The notes: generated by a model not told the origin, from the letters alone. Positions 1-8,107 are shown, numbered from the stretch's first letter. The stretch is DNA of 64,000 bases from Microbacterium pygmaeum (GCF_900100885.1 NZ_LT629692.1:2294001-2358000), one strand, 5' to 3'. Program-made: numbers and translations.

Positions 1-1742
1 CCCGTCCACGTGCCGTGCAGCATGTTGGCGAGGCTGATCGGGTCCCCTCCGGAGAACATCGGGTAGCGCAGCTGACCGGTCGCGCCGCCGAAGAACGCCG
101 AATGCGTGATCGATCCGCCGCTGTTGCCGCCGGCCATGATGCCCTGATCCGACGACTGGAACAGCACCGAATCCTCGATGGTCACATTCCCGATCGTGCC
201 GCTGCCCGAGGTCGTCACGAACTGCAAGGTGTCGCAGTGGCCGGTGGCGCCGTTGAGCTTGTAGTGCGGCGCGGCGTAGAAGCCGGAGAATCGCAGACCG
301 TCGACGCTGTACCCGCCGGCGGACTTCACCTCGACGCGGTCGTAGTCCACGCCGTGCACGGCCTCGGGTCCGGCGACGACCTCGACGATCTCGACGTTCC
401 TCACGCCGTTGCCGCCGTTGGCGGTGATCAGCAGTCGCGGGACTTTCGAGTAGCCGATCGCCATCGACTCGGAGTTGCGGATCATCACGGGCTGCGCGGA
501 GAAGTCGATGCCGATGATCGACACGCCGTTGACGCCGACGAAGGAGACGCCCGATCCGGCGCCGATCTTCACGGTACCCACGCCGGTGCAGGCGCTCACG
601 AGAATGCGAGAGGAGCGGGTCGCACTGCCAATGTTCTGGAGCACGCCCTTGGCGCTGGACGTGGCGCCGTTGCCGCCGGCGATGGTGCCGGGCGCGACGC
701 AGATGACGACGGGATCCGACGTCTTGGCGGCCGCGACGATGGCGGTGGAGATGGCCGTCCACGTTGCCGCGACGTTCACGCGTCGGGCGGCGTCGGCGCG
801 GGGCGTGCTCTGCGGCCAGTGAGTCCCGTTCGGCCCGTACACCGCGGGCTGCGCGGGCGCGGGGCTGGGCGCTGCATCGGGTGCGGCCGGCGCCACGCTG
901 GGGCTCGGCGAGGGAGCGGGCGGTGCGACCGTCGGTGCGGCCGAGGGCGCGGGCGGTGCCACGGACGGCTCGGGCGACGGGGAAGCCGGAGGCTCGGGCG
1001 ACGGCGCGGCGGTCGGCTCGGGCTCGGCAACGACCGGCGGCTCCGGCTCTTCTGCCGGCGGCTCCGTCGTCGGGGTCGGCTCCGGAACGGCCGGCACCGT
1101 GGGCAGAGGGGTCGGAGGGCTGATCGCGGTGTCCGCGGTGCTCGTGAACACGACATCCACCAGGAAGCTGTGCGCATCGGCCCCGTCGGAGGGGAATGCG
1201 CTCGTGCTGCGGTATCGGTAGACGCCCGCATCCTTGGCGAGCGCGATGCCCTCCACAGTCCGCGCCCGGTCGAACACATCAGCGCTGACCGGCATGCGTC
1301 CGTTCGAATCGAAGACGCTCACGGTGTAGGTGGAACCAGCGGCGAGTTCGACGTTCACGGGAATCGTCCGCCAGCCGACCGGCGCCGACGGGTTCACCGT
1401 GACGCGCTGCAGCAGCGCGCCGGTGCTCGACCACACCGATGCGCTCGTGACGCCCGAGTTGGTCGCGTTCTGGTAGAACTGCACACCGGAGAGGGTGCCG
1501 GTCGTGGTGGGGGAGAAGGTCAGCCCGAGCTCGGCCTTGCTCGTGTCGGTGTGCGCGAGGATCTGCGGAGTGCTCGTGTCGGAGATCACCCCCACCGGCG
1601 CCGCGGCGGACGCGGCTGCGGGCGCAGCGATACTCGCCGCGATCGTGGCGGCGAGCGAGACTGCGGCGATCGCGAACCGCCTCCGTCGGCGGTCGTGCAT
1701 GCGCGGCGGAGTCGTGACGGTGGGGGCGTCGGGAGTGGTCAT
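1..1742 (-). CDS. Secreted DUF4082 / right-handed beta-helix protein (C-terminus off the left edge)
   Basis: The reading frame stays open from the ATG at 1742 to the window edge (580 codons seen). An arginine cluster (HDRRRRRF) is followed by a long Ala-rich hydrophobic segment, a typical signal peptide ending near residue 48. Residues about 50-200 match the DUF4082 pattern (VWSSTGALLQRVTV, AGSTYTVSVFDSNG), a beta-sandwich found in secreted actinobacterial carbohydrate-associated proteins. Residues about 205-300 are a Pro/Ala/Glu/Ser linker (PEPTPTTEPPAEEPEPP type). The rest resembles a pectate-lyase-like parallel beta-helix, with repeated short motifs such as VNGVSIIGIDFS and IGNVTIEDSVLFQSSDQGI. 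The start is supported by GAGGAAA 7-8 nt upstream; a second ATG at 1700 is possible. It is probably an exported or wall-linked polysaccharide-binding or -degrading protein; the substrate cannot be told and the C-terminus is missing. Confidence 0.8.
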   Translation of the reverse strand, partial: MTTPDAPTVTTPPRMHDRRRRRFAIAAVSLAATIAASIAAPAAASAAAPVGVISDTSTPQILAHTDTSKAELGLTFSPTTTGTLSGVQFYQNATNSGVTSASVWSSTGALLQRVTVNPSAPVGWRTIPVNVELAAGSTYTVSVFDSNGRMPVSADVFDRARTVEGIALAKDAGVYRYRSTSAFPSDGADAHSFLVDVVFTSTADTAISPPTPLPTVPAVPEPTPTTEPPAEEPEPPVVAEPEPTAAPSPEPPASPSPEPSVAPPAPSAAPTVAPPAPSPSPSVAPAAPDAAPSPAPAQPAVYGPNGTHWPQSTPRADAARRVNVAATWTAISTAIVAAAKTSDPVVICVAPGTIAGGNGATSSAKGVLQNIGSATRSSRILVSACTGVGTVKIGAGSGVSFVGVNGVSIIGIDFSAQPVMIRNSESMAIGYSKVPRLLITANGGNGVRNVEIVEVVAGPEAVHGVDYDRVEVKSAGGYSVDGLRFSGFYAAPHYKLNGATGHCDTLQFVTTSGSGTIGNVTIEDSVLFQSSDQGIMAGGNSGGSITHSAFFGGATGQLRYPMFSGGDPISLANMLHGTWT

Positions 1743-2080
1743 CGCGTTTCCTCGTGGCGTGGAGAGCAGGGTGATCAGGACGGAGGGCGCCGGGTGCGCC
1801 CTGAGTGCGGGATGAAGCTCTGGAACGTCCTCGAGGAGGAAGCGGCTACTCGACCTACGAGGTATGCGCACGTCGGCGGGTCGACGATTTCCTCAACCTC
1901 TGGAAACCGGCTTCCCGATCGTCGTGTTAGCAGTGATCCTAGAGGTAACGGATGAGCAACGTGTGACGAATGTGAACAGGAGATGCGTTCCCGCGTGATA
2001 TTGGGCGCGGGATGCATCCGATCGGGCGTCGCTTGGGACACTGCACGACGAAGTGGCGGCCACCTGCTGTGGATGCCGTC
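1743..2080. other. Gene-free stretch between two minus-strand genes
   Basis: No convincing gene is seen here. On the minus strand a TAGGAT hexamer (1936-1941) could be the -10 of the beta-helix gene, which would give a leader of roughly 190 nt, but no good -35 accompanies it. A 7-bp hairpin (1989-1995 with 2006-2012) and a 10-bp palindrome GGATGCATCC (2010-2019) lie just past the stop of the DUF2945 gene and may end its transcript. The short open frame across 1775-2041 lacks a family resemblance and a ribosome site. Confidence 0.4.
1989..2012 (-). terminator. Candidate terminator of the DUF2945 gene
   Basis: Inverted repeat TCCCGCG / CGCGGGA with a 10-nt loop, about 70 nt past the stop at 2081. 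There is no U-run, so it is a weak call. Confidence 0.35.
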
Positions 2081-2299
2081 TTAGGAAGAAGCGAGCTTGC
2101 GCAGTGCGCCGCCTTTGTGCGCGGCATGCGCGCCGGTCTTCTCGGACTCCACGATGTACGCGGGCTCGTCGCTGGACGCGGTGAACTTCTGGTCGGCGAA
2201 CTCGAAGTCCTTCGTCTTCTTCTCCACGATCACGCCCAGCGTGCGACCCTGCGACGTGTTCCAGCTCACCCGGTCGCCTTTGGCCAGATCCCTCGTCAT
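2081..2299 (-). CDS. DUF2945 / hypervirulence-associated TUDOR-like small protein
   Basis: This 72-residue protein begins MTRDLAKGDRVSWNTSQGRT and carries the features of the DUF2945 (HVA1, TUDOR-like) family: KGDxVxW near the N-terminus, a G-x-V-x-x-K stretch, and a PAYIVES-type strand before a basic KGGALRKL end. Members are small beta-barrel-like proteins of unknown biochemical role, often near stress or DNA-related genes. The start at 2299 is fixed by a strong ribosome site (GGAGGACGG about 5 nt upstream); longer frames starting further right have none. It is transcribed away from the phosphoesterase gene. No function beyond the family name can be given. Confidence 0.8.
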   Translation of the reverse strand: MTRDLAKGDRVSWNTSQGRTLGVIVEKKTKDFEFADQKFTASSDEPAYIVESEKTGAHAAHKGGALRKLASS

Positions 2300-2380
2300 G
2301 AACCGTCCTCCGTTCGCACACCATCCTGCGCTCGCGGGCGTCCAGGCGCCGGGGGTTGACATGTCCGCGAGAATCGGGCT

Positions 2381-2875
2381 GTGACGACGCGTCTGCTGCT
2401 CCTTTCCGACACGCACATCCCCGGTCGTGCCCGGCGCCTCCCCGACCCCGTGCTCCGTGCGGCGGATGCCGCGGATCTGGTGATCCACGCAGGGGACTGG
2501 GTCGCGGCATCCGTCCTGGACGAACTCCAGCAGCACGCCGAGGTGATGGGTGTCTACGGGAACAACGACGGCCCCGACCTGCGCGCGCGATTGCCGGAGG
2601 TGGCCAAGCGCACCGTCGACGGTGTGCGGATCGCCGTCGTGCACGAGACCGGACCGGCGCAGCGCCGAGAGCTGCGGATGGACGCGGACTATCCGGACGT
2701 CGACGTCCTCGTGTTCGGACACAGTCACATCCCGTGGGACACCACCACGCCCGGCAGGCTGCGATTGCTCAACCCCGGTTCTCCGACGGATCGTCGCCGG
2801 CAGCCGCATCACACGGTGATGACGGCGGTCATCACCGGGGGAGAACTGACGGGTGTGACCCTCGTCGAGGTGTGA
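2381..2875 (+). CDS. MJ0936/YfcE-type metallophosphoesterase
   Basis: This 164-residue protein has the full two-metal calcineurin-like phosphoesterase set: SDTHIPG (residues 9-15, D-x-H), HAGDW (about 40), GNNDG (about 60, in place of GNHD), HETG (about 87), and FGHSHIPW (about 110, GHSH). The length and the short lidless form fit the MJ0936/YfcE group, which hydrolyse phosphodiesters in vitro; the natural substrate is unknown. The GTG start has no ribosome site, but GAGAAT (2369-2374) lies exactly 6 nt upstream, the spacing seen for leaderless genes in this window. The SDR gene follows after 44 bp on the same strand but appears to have its own promoter. Confidence 0.88.
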   Translation: MTTRLLLLSDTHIPGRARRLPDPVLRAADAADLVIHAGDWVAASVLDELQQHAEVMGVYGNNDGPDLRARLPEVAKRTVDGVRIAVVHETGPAQRRELRMDADYPDVDVLVFGHSHIPWDTTTPGRLRLLNPGSPTDRRRQPHHTVMTAVITGGELTGVTLVEV

Positions 2876-2919
2876 CCGGCGTACGCTTGCCCGACCCACC
2901 GACCTATCCGAGGAGCCTC

Positions 2920-3744
2920 GTGTCACGCACCATCGTCATCACCGGAGCAAGCGACGGCATCGGCGCGGCGTCCGCCCGCCAACTGCACGAAGCGGGCGAG
3001 ACCGTCGTGATCGTCGGGCGTGATCCACGCAAGACCGCGGCCGTGGCAGGACCACTCGGAGTGGACTCCTACATCGCCGACTACAGCGACCTGTCGCAGG
3101 TGCACGAACTCGCGGCAGCGCTGCTGGATGCATACCCGCGGATCGACGTCCTCGCCAACAACGCCGGGGGCGTCTTCGGCGACCGGGCGCTGACGATGGA
3201 CGGGTACGAGCTGACGTTCCAGGTGAATCATCTGGGCGGATTCCTGCTGACCAACCTGCTCCTCGAGCGCCTTGTGCACAGCAGGGCGACAGTCATCCAG
3301 ACCTCCAGCGCGGCGGCGCGACGCTTTGCGAAGTTCGACTTGGAGAATCTGCAGGGCGAGAAGAAGTACTCCGCAGGTTCGGCCTACGGCAATGCGAAGC
3401 TCGAGAACATCCTGTTCACGAAGGAGCTGAACCGCCGATTCGGGGATGCCGGGATCAGCGCGGTGTCCTTTCACCCCGGCGTCATCGGCAGCAGCTTCGC
3501 CGCCGGCGCGAAAGGACCGTGGCGATTCATGTACACCAATCCGCTCACCAAGCGGCTCATGGATTCGACCGACGTGGGCGGATCCCGTCTGACGTGGCTG
3601 GCCCTGGGCAAGCCCGGCGTGGACTGGGAGCTCGGCGCCTTCTACTCCGACAACCGGGTGGGGCGCACCAACCGCATCGCCGATGATCCCGCGGCTGCGA
3701 AGATCCTCTGGGACCGCAGTGCCGAGATGGTCGGGCTGGCCTAG
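2920..3744 (+). CDS. SDR-family NAD(P)-dependent oxidoreductase
   Basis: A 274-residue classical short-chain dehydrogenase. TGASDGIG at residues 7-14 is the cofactor loop, NNAGG (about 82) the structural motif, SS (about 128) the catalytic serine, and YGNAK (about 147-151) the catalytic YxxxK. The C-terminal half resembles retinol-dehydrogenase/WWOX-like SDRs (HPGVIGSSF), but the substrate cannot be deduced. The GTG start is preceded by GAGGAG at good spacing. A TACGCT hexamer at 2882-2887 can serve as -10, giving a leader of about 26 nt, unlike the leaderless genes around it. Confidence 0.88.
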   Translation: MSRTIVITGASDGIGAASARQLHEAGETVVIVGRDPRKTAAVAGPLGVDSYIADYSDLSQVHELAAALLDAYPRIDVLANNAGGVFGDRALTMDGYELTFQVNHLGGFLLTNLLLERLVHSRATVIQTSSAAARRFAKFDLENLQGEKKYSAGSAYGNAKLENILFTKELNRRFGDAGISAVSFHPGVIGSSFAAGAKGPWRFMYTNPLTKRLMDSTDVGGSRLTWLALGKPGVDWELGAFYSDNRVGRTNRIADDPAAAKILWDRSAEMVGLA

Positions 3745-3747
3745 TCT
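3742..3747 (+). promoter_or_regulatory. -10 hexamer of a leaderless gene
   Basis: TAGTCT, then gtgcgc (6 nt), then ATG at 3754. It overlaps the stop codon of the SDR gene. Confidence 0.5.
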
Positions 3748-3753
3748 GTGCGC

Positions 3754-4527
3754 ATGTCGCTCCTCTCGATCCTGCGCAGCGCCGCGGGCGCCGCGCTCCT
3801 GGCCAATGCCGTGCCGCACGCGGTGCAGGGCTATCAGGGCAAGCAGTTCCCGACGCCGTTCGCCGATCCACCGGGCGAGGGCATGTCGGGGCCGTTGGAG
3901 AACATCGGCTGGAGCGCGATCAACACGGTCGCCGGAACGTGGGTGCTCCGCCGTGGCATCCACACCCGCGGCGATGGGCTCGCCGCGGCGATCGGCGCCG
4001 TCGGCATGGCCGGTGTCCTGGTCTACCACTTCGGTGACGTGCTGCGCGGCGGTCGTGGTCTGCGTGGACTGCGCGGCGGTGGCGCCACCGGATCGGAGGC
4101 CGCCCCACGGCGTGCGCTCATCACGATGACGGAGCCGATCGCCAACGCACTCGCGGGGCGGTCGTGGTTCCCGCTCTGGGCGATCGTGCACCACCAGGGC
4201 CGGAGATCCGGCGCCCACTACGCAACGCCGGTCGCCGTGATCCCGACGACCGATTCGGCGATCCTGATGATCGGCCTGCCGTGGGGAGCCGAGACCAACT
4301 GGAGCCGCAACGTCCTGGCATCCGGTGGCGCGACCATCGGTTGGCGAGGCGCGGCGCAGTCCACCACGTCACCACGGGTGATCGACCCCGCCGAGGCGTA
4401 CCTGCTCGCCAAACGGCCGTTCGGATCGATCGTGAAGCGGATGCCGGCGGCGATCGTGCTGCGCAGAACGCCGCCGGCCACGGGGACTGATCTCAGCGGT
4501 AGCGGTAGTGCTGAGAGACCGAGTTGA
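3754..4527 (+). CDS. Fusion: small membrane domain plus F420/deazaflavin-dependent nitroreductase-like domain
   Basis: The 257-residue product has two parts. Residues 1-110 hold two or three hydrophobic helices (SILRSAAGAALLANAVPHAV, SAINTVAGTWVL, AIGAVGMAGVLVYHFGDV), resembling small stand-alone integral membrane proteins. After a Gly/Arg linker, residues about 125-240 (LWAIVHHQGRRSGAHYATPV, MIGLPWGAETNWSRNVLA) match the deazaflavin-dependent nitroreductase family (DUF385/Ddn-like split barrel), which uses F420 in mycobacteria. An internal ATG at 4126 opens the second part and could be an independent start. The promoter TAGTCT lies 6 nt before the chosen ATG. The 3' end overlaps the convergent DUF2510 gene by 35 bp. 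The redox substrate is unknown. Confidence 0.75.
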   Translation: MSLLSILRSAAGAALLANAVPHAVQGYQGKQFPTPFADPPGEGMSGPLENIGWSAINTVAGTWVLRRGIHTRGDGLAAAIGAVGMAGVLVYHFGDVLRGGRGLRGLRGGGATGSEAAPRRALITMTEPIANALAGRSWFPLWAIVHHQGRRSGAHYATPVAVIPTTDSAILMIGLPWGAETNWSRNVLASGGATIGWRGAAQSTTSPRVIDPAEAYLLAKRPFGSIVKRMPAAIVLRRTPPATGTDLSGSGSAERPS

Positions 4528-5068
4528 TCCACGACGTGAACTGACGTGCTCGCGCATCCTCCCCTGGAGGGACCTGCGCCAGCCAGTGCTGACCGGCCAC
4601 CTCCACCAGGAGGTAGTTCGCGTGCGGGTTGACGGCCTTCGGCAGGACACGCGGCGTGATCTGACCCCACGCTCCGTATAGGGAGCGGGCGGTGGCTGGC
4701 TTGCCGAGCCGACCACGGCGGAGGAACTCGTCGCCGCTCTCGTGCGACGCGATCGCCCCCGCGACCGGTTCGCTGAGTGCACCGAAGTGGATCCAGCGGC
4801 CGTCCACGACGATGCCGGCGAAGGCCTCCTCGGAGCCGCTGAAGCGCGCGGCATCCGTCCATCTCGACCCGTCCCACCAGCGCTGACGGCCCCGACCGTC
4901 GTCGTACCAGCCCGCGGCGGCCGCGCCGCTGGCCGACAGGGCGCCGGTCCGCAGTTCCACGTCGTGTTCCCGCAGGTCGATGAACTGCTCAGTCCACCGC
5001 GTGCCATCCCACCAGCGCTGCTTGCCGTGGCCGTCGTCGTACCAGCCCGCATCCGGTCCCGTGGTCAT
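4493..5068 (-). CDS. Protein with two DUF2510 repeats
   Basis: The 191-residue protein starts with two near-identical DUF2510 units (GWYDDGHGKQRWWDGTRWTE at about 8-27 and GWYDDGRGRQRWWDGSRWTD at about 54-73), the short Trp-rich W-x-D-G-x-x-W-T module common in actinobacterial envelope proteins. The remaining 110 residues (FAGIVVDGRWIHFGAL, NYLLVEVAGQHWLAQVPPG) form a globular domain I do not recognise. There is no signal peptide or membrane helix. The start is supported by TACCCT (5075-5080) exactly 6 nt upstream, indicating a leaderless mRNA. The gene converges on and overlaps the deazaflavin gene. Confidence 0.78.
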   Translation of the reverse strand: MTTGPDAGWYDDGHGKQRWWDGTRWTEQFIDLREHDVELRTGALSASGAAAAGWYDDGRGRQRWWDGSRWTDAARFSGSEEAFAGIVVDGRWIHFGALSEPVAGAIASHESGDEFLRRGRLGKPATARSLYGAWGQITPRVLPKAVNPHANYLLVEVAGQHWLAQVPPGEDARARQFTSWINSVSQHYRYR

Positions 5069-5103
5069 GGATCGAGGGTAAGCCCAGGATTACGCTTGCG
5101 CGT

Positions 5104-5448
5104 ATGCACAGGATCTTCGGCACTCCCTTCGCCGCGGTGTATCCGCTCTACATCGCGAAAGTCGAGCGCAAAGGCCGTTCCAAGGGCGAGGTCGACGAGG
5201 TCATCCGGTGGCTCACCGGATTCGACCAGGAGCAGTTGCAACGGCAGGTCGATGAGAACGCGACCTTCGAGCAGTTCTTCGCAGAGGCGCATCTGAACCC
5301 GGACGTCGCGCTGATCACGGGCGTCGTCTGCGGCGTGCGCGTCGAGGACATCGACGATCCCCTGATGCAGAAGATCCGATACCTCGACAAGCTCGTAGAC
5401 GAGCTGGCGCGCGGCAAGGCCATGAGCAAGGTCCTGCGCGTCGCATGA
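5104..5448 (+). CDS. DUF2200 family protein
   Basis: This 114-residue protein matches DUF2200 over its full length: MHRIFGTPFAAVYPLYIAK at the start, KGRSKGEVDEVIRWLTGF, a FFAEAHLNP segment, and a terminal IRYLDKLVDELARGK. The family is small, soluble and widespread in bacteria, with no assigned biochemical role. TACGCT at 5091-5096 sits 7 nt before the ATG, so a leaderless mRNA is likely. It diverges from the DUF2510 gene, and the two start codons are only 35 bp apart. Confidence 0.85.
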   Translation: MHRIFGTPFAAVYPLYIAKVERKGRSKGEVDEVIRWLTGFDQEQLQRQVDENATFEQFFAEAHLNPDVALITGVVCGVRVEDIDDPLMQKIRYLDKLVDELARGKAMSKVLRVA

Positions 5449-5491
5449 GCGCGTCGGATTCGGGCGGAATTCACTGCCCGCATCCAGCCTC

Positions 5492-5515
5492 AGCGATATA
5501 TCGTTATGTATCGCT
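5492..5515. promoter_or_regulatory. Candidate PadR operator
   Basis: Perfect inverted repeat AGCGATA-N10-TATCGCT, located 34-57 nt before the padR start in an AT-rich island (tatatcgttatg). PadR regulators usually bind such palindromes in their own promoters, so autoregulation is inferred. Confidence 0.5.
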
Positions 5516-5548
5516 GACCGACCGCGGTCCGGCGCAGAGGAGGACATC

Positions 5549-6154
5549 ATGAGTGGTTCATTCCTGGGAGACGCGTTCTCGGGTCGTAACAGTGGAGGCG
5601 GCGGTGCCGCGAGCGGCGGCGGTCAGGGTTGGCCGATGGACAGCATCTGGCAGGCGATGGAGCAGCTGCGCGGCCAGTTCGAGCAGAAGGTCGGCGCCGG
5701 GGCCGGCGGCAGTCGCATGGGCCGCGGTGACGTCCGCACCGCCGTGCTCGCGCTGCTGGCGGAGAAGCCGATGCACGGCTACCAGATCATCCGTGAGATC
5801 GAGGAGCGCAGCAACGGATCGTGGAAGCCGAGTCCCGGTTCGGTCTATCCGACGCTCCAGCTCCTGACCGACGAGGGCCTCATCAGCGCGCAGGAGTCCG
5901 ACGGCCGCAAGACCTACTCGCTGACCGAGGAGGGTCGCGCGGTGGCCGGCGCCGACTCGGGAAAGTCCGCCCCGTGGGAGACCAGCGGTTCGCGTGAGAG
6001 CGGCCGTGCCGGAGCGCTGCCGAAGGCGGGGGTGGATCTCGCATCGGCCGTGGCTCAGGTGGGGCGTTCCGGCAGCCCGGAGCAGGTGAAGCAGGCCGTG
6101 GACGTCCTGGACGAAGCGCGCCGTAAGCTCTTCTCGATCCTCGCTCAGGACTGA
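5549..6154 (+). CDS. PadR family transcriptional regulator
   Basis: The product is 201 residues. After a Gly/Ser-rich N-terminal stretch (residues 1-50), a winged-helix PadR domain begins at MGRGDVRTAVLALLAEKPMH, continues with GYQIIREIEERS and the recognition segment PSPGSVYPTLQLLTDEGLI, and ends with the KTYSLTEEGRA wing (about residue 130). The C-terminal 70 residues include a predicted helix (QVKQAVDVLDEARRKLFSIL) that could serve in dimerisation. The ATG follows AGAGGAGGAC at good spacing. An AT-rich palindrome upstream suggests autoregulation. The aarF-like gene starts 50 bp downstream on the same strand and may share the transcript. Confidence 0.9.
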   Translation: MSGSFLGDAFSGRNSGGGGAASGGGQGWPMDSIWQAMEQLRGQFEQKVGAGAGGSRMGRGDVRTAVLALLAEKPMHGYQIIREIEERSNGSWKPSPGSVYPTLQLLTDEGLISAQESDGRKTYSLTEEGRAVAGADSGKSAPWETSGSRESGRAGALPKAGVDLASAVAQVGRSGSPEQVKQAVDVLDEARRKLFSILAQD

Positions 6155-6204
6155 CCGCTGTCGGCGGCCGGTCCCGACCCCAGCGCCGGCGTCAAGGAGA
6201 ACCG

Positions 6205-7911
6205 ATGACCGACGCCGGCGCCATGGGCGCGCGTTACCGCAGGATCACGCGGTTCGCGGCGCGCTACCTCGTTCAGGCGTGGTGGTTCGAGCTCTTTCTG
6301 CCTCGCATCGGCCTCGCGCGCGTGTCGGCACGCCACCGCGCTCGACGGCTGCAGCGGATCGCACAGCGCTTCCGGGTGCTCGCGATCGATCTCGGCGGCC
6401 TGATGATCAAAGTCGGGCAATTCATGTCGGCACGTCTGGACGTGCTGCCGCCCGAGATCACCAAAGAGCTCGAAGGACTCCAGGACGAGGTTCCCGCCGT
6501 CGACTTCGCCGCAATCCGCTTGCAGGCGGAGGCGGAGCTGGGCGTCCCGCTCGAGCAGGCGTACGCGTGGGTCGATCCGACGCCGCTGGCCGCGGCATCC
6601 CTGGGGCAGGCGCATCGCGCACGGCTCCGCGCCCCGGATGCCGAAGACACGGGGCTGAGCGATGTCGTCGTCAAGATCCAGCGACCGGGGATCGATTCGA
6701 TCGTCGATGTCGATCTGCGGGCGCTTCGCAAAGTCGCCGTCTGGCTCAGCCGCGTCCGGCTGGTGGCCGACCGTGTCGACATGCAGTCGCTCGTGGAGGA
6801 GTTCGCCGCCACCAGCCTGGAGGAGATCGATTATCTCCATGAGGCGGCCAACTCCGAGCACTTCGCCGCCGATTTCGCCGGCGACGGGCGGGTCGCGGTT
6901 CCGGATGTCGTCTGGGAGCGCACGACCCGTCGCGTGCTGACGCTGCAGGACGTGACGGCGATCAAGATCAACGATGTGGACGCGCTGCGCGCGGCGGGGA
7001 TCGACCCCGCAGCGGTGGCTGCGGAGTTCGCTGCGGTGATGTTCGATCAGCTCTTCGCGGACGGGTTCTTCCACGCGGATCCGCATCCCGGCAACATCTT
7101 CGTGACGCCCGTGTCCGAAGTCCATGGAACGGATACCGCGGCGCGACCGTGGCGGCTCACTTTCATCGACTTCGGGATGATGGGGGAGGTGCCGGACGGC
7201 CTTCGACGTGGGCTTCGCAGGATTCTGATCGCGGCCGCGTCGCGCGATGGCAAGGGGATGGTCGACGGCATGCGCGACGTCGGGGTCTTCCTCCCGTCCG
7301 CGGACACCTCGGAGCTGGAACGGGCGATGACCCAGCTCTTCGCCCGCTTCGGGGGAATGGGTTTCGCGGAGCTGCAGGAGGTGGATCCGCGCGAGTTCCG
7401 CGCGTTCGCGGTGGAGTTCGGCGACACGATCCGATCGCTGCCGTTCCAGCTTCCGGAGAACTTCCTGCTCATCGTGCGGGCGATGTCGCTGACGTCCGGT
7501 ATGTGCAGCGCGCTGGATCCGCGGTTCAACATCTGGGACGCGGTCGAGCCGTATGCCAATCGTCTGATCCGCGAGGAGAGCGGCAACCTCGTGCAGGGGT
7601 TCGCCACGCAGGCGGCGTCGGTGGCGAGTACGCTCGCGCGCCTTCCGCAGCGTCTCGACGAGCTCAGCGATCGCATCGAGAGCGGCCGCGTCATCGTGCA
7701 GAACCCCCGCCTGGAACGACGGATCGCCGGGGTCGAGCGGATGGGCCGCCGGCTCCTGGCCGCCGTGGTCTTCGCCGCCCTGCTGATCGCCGGCGCGGTT
7801 CTGCGTCCCGATGACGTCGTCTTCGCAACGGTGCTGATGATCGCGTCCGTCGTACCGCTGCTGTACGCGTTCTTCGCGGGCGTTCTCGGGCGTCGCGGCC
7901 CCGGGCTCTAG
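6205..7911 (+). CDS. AarF/UbiB (ABC1) atypical kinase family protein
   Basis: This 568-residue protein holds all ABC1 kinase landmarks: the KxGQ motif (MIKVGQFMSARLDVLP, about residue 66), the Ala-rich nucleotide loop (AASLGQAHRA), the VVKIQRPG lysine strand, an EEIDYLHEAAN glutamate helix, the catalytic HADPHPGNIF (about 290) and the metal-binding IDFG (about 321). Two hydrophobic helices close the protein (about 515-560), as in membrane-tethered UbiB proteins. Family members are ATPases/kinases tied to quinone or other isoprenoid lipid metabolism; the actinobacterial substrate is not known. AAGGAGAAC lies just before the start. It follows padR by 50 bp. Confidence 0.9.
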   Translation: MTDAGAMGARYRRITRFAARYLVQAWWFELFLPRIGLARVSARHRARRLQRIAQRFRVLAIDLGGLMIKVGQFMSARLDVLPPEITKELEGLQDEVPAVDFAAIRLQAEAELGVPLEQAYAWVDPTPLAAASLGQAHRARLRAPDAEDTGLSDVVVKIQRPGIDSIVDVDLRALRKVAVWLSRVRLVADRVDMQSLVEEFAATSLEEIDYLHEAANSEHFAADFAGDGRVAVPDVVWERTTRRVLTLQDVTAIKINDVDALRAAGIDPAAVAAEFAAVMFDQLFADGFFHADPHPGNIFVTPVSEVHGTDTAARPWRLTFIDFGMMGEVPDGLRRGLRRILIAAASRDGKGMVDGMRDVGVFLPSADTSELERAMTQLFARFGGMGFAELQEVDPREFRAFAVEFGDTIRSLPFQLPENFLLIVRAMSLTSGMCSALDPRFNIWDAVEPYANRLIREESGNLVQGFATQAASVASTLARLPQRLDELSDRIESGRVIVQNPRLERRIAGVERMGRRLLAAVVFAALLIAGAVLRPDDVVFATVLMIASVVPLLYAFFAGVLGRRGPGL

Positions 7912-7958
7912 TCCGGGTCCTCGTTGTGGCCCACGCGGTGACGACGCACAATGGCGTG

Positions 7959-8105
7959 ATGGAGACGGACACCCTGAAGCTCATCGCGCAGGTCGCCGAA
8001 GCGCTGCCCGACCTCGACGCCGCCGCGCTCGAACGGCTCGCCGACGCGCTGGACCAGCTGACCGAGGCGGTCGGGCTCCGGATGGAGGTCGTGCGGGAGG
8101 ACTGA
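7959..8105 (+). CDS. Small hypothetical protein (48 aa)
   Basis: A 48-residue, mostly helical acidic peptide (METDTLKLIAQVAEALPDLD at the start, ending MEVVRED). It has no ribosome site, but CACAAT (7947-7952) lies exactly 6 nt before the ATG, and TTGTGG (7924-7929) lies 17 nt before that, which together make a usable leaderless promoter. Its stop is 2 bp from the stop of the convergent gene. An in-frame GTG at 7938 is a less likely start. I recognise no family, and the call rests on promoter spacing and codon pattern. Confidence 0.5.
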   Translation: METDTLKLIAQVAEALPDLDAAALERLADALDQLTEAVGLRMEVVRED

Positions 8106-8107
8106 GG

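Noticed and set aside
15..1955. 646-codon open frame on the plus strand
   Set aside because: It is the codon-aligned mirror of the minus-strand DUF4082/beta-helix gene. It is Arg/Gly-rich low complexity and has no ribosome site.
1775..2041. 88-codon minus-strand frame in the gap before the beta-helix gene
   Set aside because: No ribosome site, no family likeness, and it overlaps the probable leader and terminator region.
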